Part shown: positions 50,001-58,613 of the stretch, in pieces
Position numbering within the stretch: the first letter of the stretch is position 1
How the letters are laid out: each line of letters starts with the position of its first letter
Assembly: GCF_001279775.1 (NCBI RefSeq)
Contig: NZ_LGDG01000242.1
Coordinates: 1 to 64,000 of the forward strand
Reading direction: 5' to 3'
Length of the DNA: 64,000 bases
Source of the DNA: Streptomyces sp. MMG1533
GTDB lineage: Bacteria; Actinomycetota; Actinomycetes; Streptomycetales; Streptomycetaceae
Made by a program: the position numbers and the translations under genes
The notes under the pieces: model-generated
What the model was told of the DNA's origin: nothing
The model's input: only the letters and a program-made list of their open reading frames with translations
The model's database searches: none

Positions 50001-50979
50001 CGGCCTCCTTGGTGGCCTCGCTGACCAGCCGGGCGACCTGCTCCTTCGCCGTGCGCGTGCGCTGCTCGTTGGTCGACTCCGCGCTCGACAGCGCCTTCTC
50101 GGCGGCGGCTTTGGCCTCGGCGACCAGCTTCTCCGCCTCGGCGCGGGCCTCGCGCAGGGCCGTGTCGGCCTCCGCGATGCGCTGCTCGGCGGTCCGGCTC
50201 AGCTCCTGCGCCTCGCGGCGGGCCGCGTCCGACTCGGAGAACGTGGAGGTACGCAGCTGCTCGGCGTGGTCGGTGGCCTCCTGGGCCTGCGTCGAGGCGG
50301 CGTTCAGCAGTCGTTCGGCGTCCGCGCGGGCGCGGCGCAGCAGCTGCTCGGCCTCCGCGCGGGCCGACTCGGCCTCGTTCGTCAGGCGCTGGCGGGCCTC
50401 GGAGGTCACCCGTTCGGCCTCCGCGCGGGCCGCCGCCATGGCCTGGTCGGCCTCGGCGCGGGACTCGTCGAGGAGCCGGCGGGCCTGCTGCTCGGTCCGG
50501 GCGCGCAGCTGCTCCGCCCAGGCCACGTTCTCGTTGACGTGCGACTCGACGGTCTGCCGGCGCTCGGCCAGCTCCTGGTCGAGCTGCTGGCGGCGGGTGA
50601 CCGCCTCCTGGTGCAGCTCCGCCTGGAGGCGGGCGGCCTGCTCGGCGTGCTCCTGGAGGATGCGCTGGGTCTGCGCCCGGGCCTGGCTCAGCTCGCGCTC
50701 GGCCTCCAGGCGCAACTGGTCGGCCTGGACCTGCGCGTTGCGCAGCAACTGCTCGGCCTGGTAGCCGATGTCGCCGCCGTCGAAGGCGGGCCGGGACATG
50801 ATGGTGCGACGCGCCTCGTGCAACTTGGCGCGCAGCACCTCGACCTGGTAGCCGAGGTCCTCGGCATGCTGGATCGCCTTTTCCCGCTCGGTCTTCAGCC
50901 GCTTCATCTCGGCTTCGAAACGAGTGAGGTGGTCGACGTCAGCCGCCGGTTCCCGCTCCTGGCTCTCGTAGCCCCGCAC
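47068..50979 (-). CDS. scy: Scy, polarity-organising giant coiled-coil protein
   Basis: 1303 aa. Short head (RGYESQEREPAADVDHLTRFEAEM) followed by about 1200 residues rich in E, A, R and Q with quasi-periodic blocks such as AEAERLRSEA and RADAREDANRI; published work on Scy describes hendecad-based 51-residue repeats. Scy assembles the tip-organising centre of hyphae with DivIVA and FilP and controls branching. GTG 50979 chosen because the family starts at RGYESQ and GATGGGA lies before it; TTG 51009 is possible with GGAGAG close by. The strong composition bias produces many long false ORFs on the other strand. Confidence 0.92.
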   Translation of the reverse strand: MRGYESQEREPAADVDHLTRFEAEMKRLKTEREKAIQHAEDLGYQVEVLRAKLHEARRTIMSRPAFDGGDIGYQAEQLLRNAQVQADQLRLEAERELSQARAQTQRILQEHAEQAARLQAELHQEAVTRRQQLDQELAERRQTVESHVNENVAWAEQLRARTEQQARRLLDESRAEADQAMAAARAEAERVTSEARQRLTNEAESARAEAEQLLRRARADAERLLNAASTQAQEATDHAEQLRTSTFSESDAARREAQELSRTAEQRIAEADTALREARAEAEKLVAEAKAAAEKALSSAESTNEQRTRTAKEQVARLVSEATKEAEATRSDAEQIVADARAEAEKLLDEAAEKARTLTAEESATQLSKAAKTAEDVLIKAQEDARNTTKAAAEEAERIRTEAESEADRLRAEAHDIAEQLKGTAKDDTKEYRAKTVELQEEARRLRGEAEQLRAEAVAEGEKIRSEARKEAVQQIEEAARTAEELLAKTRQDADELRQKATTDSEKVRTEAIERATTLRRQAEETLERTRKEAERHRAEVVEESEGIKADAERAARELHEETEQAIEARRAEAAEELTRLHTEAEERLAAAEQALTEAREEASRIRREAAEEGDRLRSEAAERIRTLQQQAETEAERLRTEAASDASASRAEGEAVAVRLRSEASAEAERLKSEAQDSADRVRAEAQAAAERLATEASETLAAAQEEANRRRREAEDLLGAAREEAGQERERAREQSEELLASARKRVEEAQAEAVRLVEEADRRATEMVSAAEQHAQQVRDSVAGLHEQAQDEITGLRSAAEHAADRTRREAQEESDRVRADAYAERERATEDANRVRREAAAETDAAKALAEHTVSDAIAEAEQLRSDAAEHAQRVRTEASDAIAEADQAAARTRADAREDANRIRSDAATQADTLITEARNEAERLTTETITDTDRLRQETVAEAERLRSETIAEAERVRSEALAKAEQLLGEAGGEAERLRAEAAETVGAAQQHAERIRNDSERVKAEALSEAERVTTAAREEAEHTLDEARKAANKRRSEAAEQVDKLITETTAEADKLLTEAQQQAQKTTADAEAQADSMVGAARTEADRLVSEATVEGNARVEKARTDADELLVGARRDATAIRERAEELRDRITTEIENLHERARREASETMRSTGDRCDALIKASEEQLQKAQAKAKELVSEANSEAGKVRIAAVKKAEGLLKEAEQKKAALVREAEELKAEAIREAKRTVEEGKRELEILVRRREDINAEISRVQDVLEALESFEAPAGGKDGVKAGATVGAPRSGTKSSDG

Positions 50980-51186
50980 TGCGCGGTCCCATCCGTCCCC
51001 TGGTCGCAAGTCTCTCCGAACGAGCTCCGTCCGTCTGCCGAACGGGGCTCCCGGGGAATGGTGTCAGATCAACGGCGGAGCACGGGCTGCTGCCCCGACG
51101 CTCGTCCCCCGAAACCCGGACCCCGGCCAGGTCCCGCCGTCATGGCAGGACCCTGGTCGCCCTGGGTGGAGCGGCGACCGCCCCCA

Positions 51187-51216
51187 ACCCTACCGGCCCA
51201 TATGTACGGGGGTCAG
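51187..51216 (-). promoter_or_regulatory. Probable scy promoter
   Basis: On the minus strand CTGACC, 18 bases, TAGGGT. The -35 overlaps the mce stop codon; the leader to scy would be about 200 bases. Good HrdB-type match, unproven. Confidence 0.5.
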
Positions 51217-51653
51217 TGCTCAGGTGACTCAACAGGCGCCGAAGTGACCAGTTCTGTCAGTACACCGTGGCAATCCTTCGGGTGCAGGAAGGTGATCCGT
51301 GACCCCATGGAACCGATTCGCGGCTCTTCGTACAGAACGCGTACGCCCTTCTGCCCGATGGCTGCGGCATCCGTGTCCACGTCCGCCGTACCGAAGGCGA
51401 TGTGATGCACGCCCTCGCCGTTCTTCGCGAGCCACTTTCCCACGGCGGAGTCCTCCCTGGTCGGCTCGAGGAGCTGCAGGTACGAAGCCCCGCCGTCGGA
51501 CGTATCGTTGATCTTGAGCATGGCCTCGCGTACGCCCTGCTCCTCGTTGACCTCGGAGTGGAAGACCTCGAAGCCGTACGTTGCCCGGTAGAACTCGACG
51601 GTCTTGTCGAGGTCGTGGCAGGCGATCCCGATGTGGTCGATTCGCGTCAGCAT
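51213..51653 (-). CDS. mce: Methylmalonyl-CoA epimerase
   Basis: 146 aa, vicinal-oxygen-chelate fold of two repeats: TRIDHIGIACHDLDKTVEFY (metal His), GEGVHHIAFGTADVD (metal His), HGVLTELV (metal Glu). Interconverts R- and S-methylmalonyl-CoA, needed between propionyl-CoA carboxylation and the B12-dependent mutase. Divergent from the thiolase gene. Confidence 0.94.
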   Translation of the reverse strand: MLTRIDHIGIACHDLDKTVEFYRATYGFEVFHSEVNEEQGVREAMLKINDTSDGGASYLQLLEPTREDSAVGKWLAKNGEGVHHIAFGTADVDTDAAAIGQKGVRVLYEEPRIGSMGSRITFLHPKDCHGVLTELVTSAPVESPEH

Positions 51654-51804
51654 GGATTCAGTGCAGCGCGCCGGAGGTGGTTACGCAACGTGCGCGCGAT
51701 CACACCGACGGCCCGATGACGGGGTGGACTACCGCTCAGTACATTCGAAGTAAACCCTCGTTCACTCCTCGGCCTGTGCAGGCCGGATAAGGGGATCGCA
51801 GCTC

Positions 51805-53007
51805 ATGACTGGATCGAACAGCACGACCTCGGTGATCGTCGCAGGCGCCCGGACGCCCATGGGACGGTTGCTGGGCTCGCTGAAGTCCTTCTCGGGAGCC
51901 GACCTCGGCGGCTTCGCGATCAAGGCCGCCCTCGACCGTGCGGGGATCGGTGGCGACCAGGTGCAGTACGTGATCATGGGCCAGGTGCTCCAGGCCGGGG
52001 CAGGGCAGATCCCGGCCCGCCAGGCCGCGGTCAAGGCCGGCATCCCGATGAGCGTCCCGGCGCTCACCGTCAACAAGGTGTGTCTGTCCGGCCTCGACGC
52101 CATCGCCCTCGCCGACCAGCTCATCCGCGCCGGCGAGTTCGACGTGGTCGTCGCCGGCGGCCAGGAGTCCATGACCAACGCCCCCCACCTGCTGCCGAAG
52201 TCCCGCGAGGGCTTCAAGTACGGGGCGATCGAGATGCTCGACGCCATGGCGTACGACGGTCTCACCGACGCCTTCGAGAACATCGCCATGGGCGAGTCGA
52301 CGGAGAAGCACAACACCCGCCTCGGCATCCGGCGCCCCGAGCAGGACGAGATCGCCGCGCTGTCCCACCAGCGTGCCGCGGCCGCCCAGAAGAACGGCCT
52401 GTTCGAGGCCGAGATCACCCCGGTGGAGATCCCGCAGCGCAAGGGCGAGCCGGTCGTCTTCAGCAAGGACGAGGGCATCCGCGGTGAGACCACCGCCGAG
52501 TCGCTCGGCAAGCTGCGCCCGGCGTTCACCAAGGACGGCACGATCACCGCGGGTTCGGCCTCGCAGATCTCCGACGGTGCCGCCGCGGTCGTGGTGATGA
52601 GCAAGGCCAAGGCGCAGGAGCTCGGTCTGGAGTGGATCGCCGAGATCGGCGCCCACGGCAATGTGGCCGGACCGGACAACTCCTTGCAGTCGCAACCGTC
52701 GAACGCCATCCTGCACGCCCTCAAGAAGGAGGGCCTGGAGGTCTCCGACCTCGATCTGGTCGAGATCAACGAGGCCTTCGCGGCGGTCGCGGTCCAGTCA
52801 ATGAAGGACCTCGGGGTGTCCACGGATCGGGTGAACGTCAACGGCGGCGCGATCGCCCTCGGCCACCCGATCGGCATGTCCGGCGCCCGGCTCGTCCTGC
52901 ACCTGGCGCTGGAGCTCAGGCGGCGCGGCGGCGGTGTGGGCGCGGCGGCGCTGTGCGGTGGCGGCGGTCAGGGTGACGCACTGATCGTGCGGGTACCGAA
53001 GGCCTGA
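51805..53007 (+). CDS. Acetyl-CoA C-acetyltransferase (thiolase)
   Basis: 400 aa. Nucleophile C93 in NKVCLSG, H354 in [17 protein letters not shown]384 in [12 protein letters not shown]. Condenses or cleaves acetoacetyl-Co[23 protein letters not shown] start. With the 3-hydroxybutyryl-CoA dehydrogenase, mce and meaB it belongs to the acetyl-CoA/ethylmalonyl/propionyl-CoA metabolism group. Confidence 0.94.
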   Translation: MTGSNSTTSVIVAGARTPMGRLLGSLKSFSGADLGGFAIKAALDRAGIGGDQVQYVIMGQVLQAGAGQIPARQAAVKAGIPMSVPALTVNKVCLSGLDAIALADQLIRAGEFDVVVAGGQESMTNAPHLLPKSREGFKYGAIEMLDAMAYDGLTDAFENIAMGESTEKHNTRLGIRRPEQDEIAALSHQRAAAAQKNGLFEAEITPVEIPQRKGEPVVFSKDEGIRGETTAESLGKLRPAFTKDGTITAGSASQISDGAAAVVVMSKAKAQELGLEWIAEIGAHGNVAGPDNSLQSQPSNAILHALKKEGLEVSDLDLVEINEAFAAVAVQSMKDLGVSTDRVNVNGGAIALGHPIGMSGARLVLHLALELRRRGGGVGAAALCGGGGQGDALIVRVPKA

Positions 53008-53068
53008 GTTCGCTGTAGGTCTGTCTCTGATCTCTCTGGTCTCTCTGATCTCGCTGAACGGAGCTGTG

Positions 53069-54025
53069 ATGCAGGACGTCTCCACACTGGTCGCCCAGGC
53101 CAGGGAGGGCCGGCCGCGGGCCGTGGCCCGGCTGATTTCCCTGGTGGAGGGGGCGTCCCCGCAGCTCAGGGAGGTCATGGCGGCACTGGCTCCGCTGACC
53201 GGCAACGCGTACGTCGTCGGCCTCACCGGCTCGCCGGGCGTCGGCAAGTCGACGTCCACGTCCGCCCTGGTGACCGCGTACCGCAAGCAGGGCAAGCGGG
53301 TCGGCGTCCTGGCCGTCGACCCGTCCTCGCCGTTCTCCGGCGGCGCGCTGCTCGGCGACCGGGTCCGCATGTCGGAGCACGCCTCCGACCCGGGCGTCTA
53401 CATCCGCTCGATGGCGACGCGCGGCCACCTGGGCGGCCTCGCCTGGGCCGCACCGCAGGCGATCCGTGTCCTGGACGCGGCCGGCTGCGAGGTGATCCTG
53501 GTCGAGACGGTCGGGGTCGGCCAGTCGGAGGTCGAGATCGCCTCCCAGGCGGACACGTCGGTGGTGTTGCTGGCGCCGGGCATGGGTGACGGAATCCAGG
53601 CGGCGAAGGCCGGAATCCTGGAGATCGGCGACGTGTACGTCGTCAACAAGGCCGACCGCGACGGCGCGGACGCCACGGCCCGCGAACTGAACCACATGCT
53701 GGGCCTCGGCGAGTCCCGCGGCCCCGGCGACTGGCGTCCGCCCATCGTCAAGACCGTCGCCGCGCGCGCCGAGGGCATCGACGAGGTGGTGGAGGCCCTG
53801 GAGAAGCACCGCGCCTGGATGGAGGAGGGGGGCGTCCTGGCCGAACGCCGCCGCACGCGCGCCGCCCGCGAGGTCGAGACCATCGCCGTCACGGCCCTGC
53901 GCGAACGCATCGGCGACCTGCACGGCGACCGCCGGCTGAGCACCCTGGCGGAGAAGATCGTCGCCGGGGAGCTGGACCCCTACCGGGCGGCGGACGAGCT
54001 GGTGGCGGGGCTGACGGAGGGCTGA
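53069..54025 (+). CDS. meaB: MeaB, G-protein chaperone of methylmalonyl-CoA mutase
   Basis: 318 aa G3E-family GTPase. Walker A GSPGVGKS at 54-61, DPSSPFSGGALLGDRVRM (switch), ILVETVGVGQSEVEI (Walker B), VVNKADRDGA (NKxD). Protects and reloads adenosylcobalamin in acyl-CoA mutases. ATG 53069 chosen with CGGAG 5 bases upstream; GTG 53066 precedes it. The 61-base spacer after the thiolase is a TCTCTCTGATC-rich quasi-repeat; cotranscription likely. Confidence 0.95.
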   Translation: MQDVSTLVAQAREGRPRAVARLISLVEGASPQLREVMAALAPLTGNAYVVGLTGSPGVGKSTSTSALVTAYRKQGKRVGVLAVDPSSPFSGGALLGDRVRMSEHASDPGVYIRSMATRGHLGGLAWAAPQAIRVLDAAGCEVILVETVGVGQSEVEIASQADTSVVLLAPGMGDGIQAAKAGILEIGDVYVVNKADRDGADATARELNHMLGLGESRGPGDWRPPIVKTVAARAEGIDEVVEALEKHRAWMEEGGVLAERRRTRAAREVETIAVTALRERIGDLHGDRRLSTLAEKIVAGELDPYRAADELVAGLTEG

Positions 54026-54185
54026 GCGGCCCATGGCGAACTCCGCGGACCCGCTGATACGTTGATCGACATGTTCCTCCTCCTGGCATAGGGCACGCCC
54101 GAGCCCGCGACCGCACCCGGCAGCACGCCGTGGCCGTCGCGGCACTTCGGCGTCCCTTCCCTGCCTCCAGTAGAGGAACTTTGTC

Positions 54186-55394
54186 GTGTCCGCTGTCTCC
54201 CCGCGGCCCTCGTATGCCGCGGTACTCCGCATTCCCCATGCCCGGCGCACCTTCGCGGCCGCCCTCGCCGCCCGGCTGTCGTACGGCATGGTCCCGATCG
54301 CCGTGATGCTCTGCGTGACCCGGGCGACCGGGTCGTACGCCGTCGCCGGCGTCGTCATGGCCGTGTTCGGCGCCACGGGCGTCTTCTTGTCGCCCTACCG
54401 GGCGGCCCTCGTCGACCGTTACGGCCCGCGCCGCGCGCTGCTGCCGATGGCGCTGCTGTACGCGGGGCTGCTCTGCGCGCTGGCGGTGGCCTGTTGGCGT
54501 CCGGGCGCCTCCGGACTGCTGCTCGGCCTGATCGCCGCCGTCACGGGCGCCTGCGCGCCGCCGCTCGGCCCCACCATGCGCACGGTGTGGGGCGAACTCG
54601 CCGAGGACCGGCTCCTGCTGCAGCGCGCGTACAGCCTGGACGGGGTCGCGGAGGAACTCCTCTACGTCACCGGCCCGTTGCTGGTCGGCGTGCTGGTCGG
54701 CTTCGCGTCGCCCGCGGTGGGCGTGGTGCTGGGCGCGCTGCTGATGGGGGTGGGGACGCCGGCGTTCGTCCTGTCACCGGCGGTCGGCGCGGTGCGCGGG
54801 AGCGGGCGTGTACGCAAGGGCCGACGGGCGCCGCTGACGCCGGGGCGGGAGTTGCTGCAGCCGATCGTCGTCGCGGGCGGTGTCGGTCTGTCCCTCAGCG
54901 CCGTCGACCTCCTCGTCGTCGCCTTCGCCGGGCAGCGGCAGCTCGGGGACGACACCGTGGCCTGGGTGCTCGCGGCGCTGTCGGCGGGCAGCGCCGTCGG
55001 TGGCCTGCTCAACGGTGCGGTGGACTGGCGTATGCCGGCCCGGGTCCGGCTTTCGTTCCTGGCGGCGGGCCTGGGCGTGACGCTCGGCGTCGCCGGTCTG
55101 GCGCCCGGCGTGGTCACCCTTGCGGGGGCCGCGGCCTGTGCGGGGCTGTTTGTCGCACCGGCCCTGACGACGGCTTATCTGATCGCCGACGAAGCCGCCC
55201 CGGCCGGGTTCCGTACGCAGTCGGGGGCGTGGGTCAACACGGCCTTCAACGCGGGGAGTTCGGCTGGGGCGGCGACGATGGGGGTGCTGGTGGAGCGACT
55301 TCCGCTGGGGGTGTGCTTCGTGGTGGCGGGCGGGGTGTCGGTGGGGGCGGCGGTGATCGCGGGAGTGCGCGCACCGGCGCCGGCGCGGGCGTAA
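54186..55394 (+). CDS. MFS transporter
   Basis: 402 aa, about 12 helices. YRAALVDRYGPRRALLPMALL is the loop 2-3 MFS motif (D-R-x-G-R-R like). GTG start after GAGGAAC. No specificity can be read. A possible 6-codon leader ORF (MFLLLA) lies at 54071-54091. Confidence 0.85.
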   Translation: MSAVSPRPSYAAVLRIPHARRTFAAALAARLSYGMVPIAVMLCVTRATGSYAVAGVVMAVFGATGVFLSPYRAALVDRYGPRRALLPMALLYAGLLCALAVACWRPGASGLLLGLIAAVTGACAPPLGPTMRTVWGELAEDRLLLQRAYSLDGVAEELLYVTGPLLVGVLVGFASPAVGVVLGALLMGVGTPAFVLSPAVGAVRGSGRVRKGRRAPLTPGRELLQPIVVAGGVGLSLSAVDLLVVAFAGQRQLGDDTVAWVLAALSAGSAVGGLLNGAVDWRMPARVRLSFLAAGLGVTLGVAGLAPGVVTLAGAAACAGLFVAPALTTAYLIADEAAPAGFRTQSGAWVNTAFNAGSSAGAATMGVLVERLPLGVCFVVAGGVSVGAAVIAGVRAPAPARA

Positions 55395-55396
55395 TT

Positions 55397-55575
55397 GGGG
55401 GCTCCGCCCCCCAGACCCCCGGCCTTTGCCCACCTTGCCACCCGTCCCGGTGGGGCGAGAGGCGGAGCCCGGGGGGGCACCTCCCGTCCGACCGAGTCGG
55501 CAGGGCGAGGGCCACTCCTGTCCGACCGAGTCGGGTGGTGGGTGGGCATAGGCCGGGGGTCCAGGGGGCGGAGCC
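55397..55575. repeat. Cluster of dispersed GC-rich intergenic repeats
   Basis: GGGGGCTCCGCCCCCCAGAC (start 55397) is matched in inverse orientation by GGGGGTCCAGGGGGCGGAGC (55555-55574). Between them lie GGCGGAGCCC (55461) and a 20-bp direct repeat, CTCCCGTCCGACCGAGTCGG at 55481-55500 and with one change at 55515-55534, each with a CCGAC/GTCGG hairpin. It fills the gap between convergent genes and probably acts as a terminator region. Confidence 0.75.
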
Positions 55576-55625
55576 TCCTGTGGCGGGTTGCAGGGGCGGC
55601 GCCCCTACCCCACGTCTACCCCACG

Positions 55626-56261
55626 TCAGTCGTCGTCGACGTCGTCACCGGCGTCATCAGCATCGTCCGCGTCGTCCGCCCGGTCCGCCGTGACCTTGCC
55701 GGTCTTCAGGCCGACGTTCCAGTCCTGCTCGGCCTTGCCGGACTTGTGCGTCTCCACCTCCCAGGCCTTCGAGGTGCCGTCCTCGTCCAGGTCCACCGAT
55801 GTCACGGTGCCCTTGCCGGCCGCGGCGTCGGCCGCCTCCGCAGCCGTCACGGACGTCCCCTTCAGAGCGGCCCGCACCTCGGCGGTGTCGTCCTCGTGCT
55901 CGGTGTGGGAGCCGAGGACCTTGCCGGTGCCGGGGTCGATGCGCACGCTGTGCCAGGTGTTGCCGCTGCCGAGCACGTCGACGTCCCACACGACCGGCCC
56001 GGCGTCGTCCTGGTCGTCCAGGTCGGCGGAGACGGCGGTGCCCGGCGAGTGCCGCAGCGCGGAGGCGATGGCCTCGGCGGCCGTCACGTCACCGGACACG
56101 CGTGCCGTGCCGTCGTCCTGGACACCGCTCCCGTTCACCTGGACGTCCGTCTGCCGCGCCGTCCCCTCGTCGCCGTCCCCCGTCACCGCGAGAGCCGTGG
56201 CCGTACCGCCCCCGACCAGAGCGGCGGCCGTAACGGCGGCGATCACGATGTTGCGCTTCAT
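55626..56261 (-). CDS. Secreted PepSY-domain protein
   Basis: 211 aa. Signal peptide about 1-30 (MKRNIVIAAVTAAALVGGGTA). Two PepSY-like units: TAAEAIASALRHSPGTAVSADLDD...WDVDVLGSGNTWHSVRIDPGTGKVL and TAAEAADAAAGKGTVTSVDLDE...WEVETHKSG. The tail is almost pure Asp/Ala (DRADDADDADDAGDDVDDD). PepSY modules often bind or inhibit peptidases or sense envelope state. GGAGG before the ATG. Divergent from the two-component genes. Confidence 0.88.
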   Translation of the reverse strand: MKRNIVIAAVTAAALVGGGTATALAVTGDGDEGTARQTDVQVNGSGVQDDGTARVSGDVTAAEAIASALRHSPGTAVSADLDDQDDAGPVVWDVDVLGSGNTWHSVRIDPGTGKVLGSHTEHEDDTAEVRAALKGTSVTAAEAADAAAGKGTVTSVDLDEDGTSKAWEVETHKSGKAEQDWNVGLKTGKVTADRADDADDADDAGDDVDDD

Positions 56262-56347
56262 GGGGTTACCTCCGGAATCATGCTGATTCAGTCGCTTCGT
56301 TTCGCTTTCGACGTCAACCAACATGGCCGATCGACGCTGAGAGGAAC

Positions 56348-56394
56348 CTGAAGCCCCCTGAAGAGATCTTCAGCTCGGCTTTGCCAAGCTGAAG
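56348..56394. promoter_or_regulatory. CTGAAG repeats, probable response-regulator binding sites
   Basis: CTGAAG at 56348-56353 and 56358-56363 (10-bp phase), inverted CTTCAG at 56368-56373, and a fourth CTGAAG at 56389-56394 next to the regulator ATG. Same-face direct repeats are typical of OmpR-family boxes. On the minus strand TTGACG (56312-56317) could be the -35 of the PepSY gene, 31 bases from the nearest box. Confidence 0.5.
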
Positions 56395-56396
56395 TC

Positions 56397-57122
56397 ATGC
56401 GCCCACCCGTCACCCACCACCACCCTGCTCGAGACGCTTCGCGTCGCCCCTTTCGATTCTTGATCGTGGAGGACGAGAAGCGGCTGGCCCTGTCGCTCGC
56501 CAAGGGCCTGACGGCCGAGGGGTACGCCGTGGACGTGGTCCACGACGGCCGGGAGGGTCTGCACCGGGCCACCGAGGGGACGTACGACCTCGTGATCCTG
56601 GACATCATGCTCCCCGGCCTCAACGGCTACCGCGTCTGCGCCGCCCTGCGCGCCGCGGGCCACGACGTGCCGATCCTGATGCTCACCGCCAAGGACGGCG
56701 AGTACGACGAGGCGGAGGGCCTCGACACGGGTGCCGACGACTACCTGACCAAGCCGTTCTCGTACGTCGTCCTCGTCGCCCGGATCAAGGCCCTGCTGCG
56801 GCGCCGCGCGCAGGGCGGCGGGGCCTCGCCCGTGCAGGTGCACGGCGACCTGAAGGTCGACACCGCCGCCCGCCGCGTCTTCCTCGCGGACGACGAGATC
56901 GCGCTGACCGCCAAGGAGTTCGCGGTCCTGGAGCAGCTCGTGGTGCGGGCCGGCGAGGTGGTGTCCAAGTCCGAGATCCTGGAGCACGTCTGGGACTTCG
57001 CGTACGACGGCGACCCGAACATCGTCGAGGTGTACATCAGCGCCCTGCGCCGCAAGCTGCGCGCCGAGCTCATCCGGACGGTCCGCGGCGCCGGCTACCG
57101 GCTGGAGGCGGAGCAGCGATGA
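56397..57122 (+). CDS. Response regulator, OmpR/PhoB family
   Basis: 241 aa. Receiver (FLIVEDEKRLALSLAKGL, D69 in LVILDIMLPGLNG, LMLTAKDG, DYLTKPFSYVVLVARI) and C-terminal winged helix (LTAKEFAVLEQLVVRAGEVVSK, VEVYISALRRKL, IRTVRGAGYRL). About 19 extra residues precede the receiver at ATG 56397; an inner TTG near 56459 would shorten it. Stop overlaps the kinase ATG (ATGA). Confidence 0.92.
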   Translation: MRPPVTHHHPARDASRRPFRFLIVEDEKRLALSLAKGLTAEGYAVDVVHDGREGLHRATEGTYDLVILDIMLPGLNGYRVCAALRAAGHDVPILMLTAKDGEYDEAEGLDTGADDYLTKPFSYVVLVARIKALLRRRAQGGGASPVQVHGDLKVDTAARRVFLADDEIALTAKEFAVLEQLVVRAGEVVSKSEILEHVWDFAYDGDPNIVEVYISALRRKLRAELIRTVRGAGYRLEAEQR

Positions 57123-58540
57123 GACGGCTCTTCGGTTCCGTACGGTCCCGGGCGACGCTCGCCGCCACCCTCGTCGTCGCGGTGGCGCTGGTCGCGGCCG
57201 GGACCGCCGTACTGCTGTCCCTGCGGTCCAACCTGATCGGGCAGGCCGGGACGGAGGCGGAGCGTTCCGCGCGGACGGTGGCCGCCGACCTCTCCGGCGG
57301 GAAGACCTACGAGCAACTGTCCCTGGACGACGACGACCGGCCCGTCCAGGTCGTCGACGAGAAGGGCACGCTCGTCGCCGCGAGCGAGGACCTGGAGCGG
57401 ATCAGCGGCACGGGAACCGGCGCCGTGCGCCCACAGGCATCCACGCCCACCGACGGCACCGGCGACGAGGACGCCGACGAGGACGCGGACGACGACTCCT
57501 CCCTCGAACCCGGCGAGATCGACGAGAAGACCGTCTTCACCAACGGCTCCGCGACGATCGACCAGCACAGTGCCGACTACCGCTTCGCCGCCGTCCAGTT
57601 GGAGACCGACAAACTGGGTCTGCTCACCGTCTACGCCGGCGCCCCCCTGTCCGCCGAGCAGAGCGCCGTGGGCACCGCGACGACCGTCATGCTGATCGGC
57701 TTCCCACTGCTGCTCGCCGTCGTCGCGGGCGTGACCTGGCTGGTCACCCGGCGTGCGCTGCGCCCGGTGGAGGGCATCCGCAGCGAGATGGCCGCGATCA
57801 CCGCCTCGGAGGACCTCGCCCGCCGGGTCCCGGTGCCGGACACGCACGACGAGGTGGCCCGGCTCGCCCGCACCACGAACGAGACGCTGGTCGCCCTGGA
57901 GACCTCCGTGGAACGCCAGCGCCGCTTCGTCGCCGACGCCTCGCACGAGCTGCGCAGCCCGATCGCGTCCTTGCGCACCCAGCTCGAAGTGGGCGCCGCG
58001 CACCCCGAGTTGCTGGACGTGGCAGGGGCGGTCGAGGACACCGTACGACTTCAGCGCCTCGCCGCCGACCTGCTGCTGCTCGCCCGGCTGGACGCGGGGG
58101 AGCGGCCCGCCGCCGCCGCTCGGCTGGACCTGGCCGCGCTGGCGCGGGAGGAAGCCGCGGGGCGGGCGGGCGTGGGCGTGGAGGCGCCGGATGCGGTGGA
58201 AGTGGCCGGGTCGCGGGGGCAGTTGGAGCGGGTGCTCACCAACCTGCTGGACAACGCGGCGCGGCACGCCCGCTCGGCGGTCACGGTGACCGTGCGGCGG
58301 GAGGGGGAGTGGGCCGTGGCCGGGGTCGCCGACGACGGGAACGGAGTGCCCGAGGGTGACCGGGAGCGGATCTTCGAGCGGTTCGTACGGCTCGACGACG
58401 CCCGCAGCCGCGACGACGGCGGCGCCGGGCTCGGGCTCGCCATCGCCCGGGACGTCGCCGTACGGCACGGCGGCACGCTCACGGTCCGGGACGCGCCGGC
58501 AGGCGGAGCCCTGTTCGAACTCCGCCTGCCGCTCGCCTAG
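57119..58540 (+). CDS. Sensor histidine kinase with acidic extracellular loop
   Basis: 473 aa. Membrane helices at about 11-35 and 182-205 enclose a 145-residue outer domain with an acidic cluster (DEDADEDADDDSSLEPGE). HAMP follows (RRALRPVEGIRSEM), HisKA with H276 in ASHELRSPIASL, HATPase with N box NLLDNAARHA, G1 VADDGNGVP and G2 GAGLGLAIARDV. The acid-rich loop suggests a divalent-cation or cationic-peptide signal. Coupled to the response regulator. Confidence 0.93.
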   Translation: MRRLFGSVRSRATLAATLVVAVALVAAGTAVLLSLRSNLIGQAGTEAERSARTVAADLSGGKTYEQLSLDDDDRPVQVVDEKGTLVAASEDLERISGTGTGAVRPQASTPTDGTGDEDADEDADDDSSLEPGEIDEKTVFTNGSATIDQHSADYRFAAVQLETDKLGLLTVYAGAPLSAEQSAVGTATTVMLIGFPLLLAVVAGVTWLVTRRALRPVEGIRSEMAAITASEDLARRVPVPDTHDEVARLARTTNETLVALETSVERQRRFVADASHELRSPIASLRTQLEVGAAHPELLDVAGAVEDTVRLQRLAADLLLLARLDAGERPAAAARLDLAALAREEAAGRAGVGVEAPDAVEVAGSRGQLERVLTNLLDNAARHARSAVTVTVRREGEWAVAGVADDGNGVPEGDRERIFERFVRLDDARSRDDGGAGLGLAIARDVAVRHGGTLTVRDAPAGGALFELRLPLA

Positions 58541-58613
58541 ATGGCCGCCATCTCGATGGCCGGGGCCGGGGCCGGGGCCGGGACGGCCCGGGCTCGGATG
58601 CCCGACGTCCGGG

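Noticed and set aside
47068..50979. Period-like repeats suggestive of a CRISPR array or satellite
   Set aside because: Repeats are imperfect, coding, and explained by coiled-coil periodicity.
46945..51405. Several 240- to 741-codon plus-strand ORFs opposite scy
   Set aside because: Produced by the Glu/Ala/Arg codon bias and periodicity of scy; no conserved motifs.
53008..53068. TCTCTCTGATC quasi-repeat before meaB
   Set aside because: Imperfect and short; likely simple-sequence drift in a spacer.
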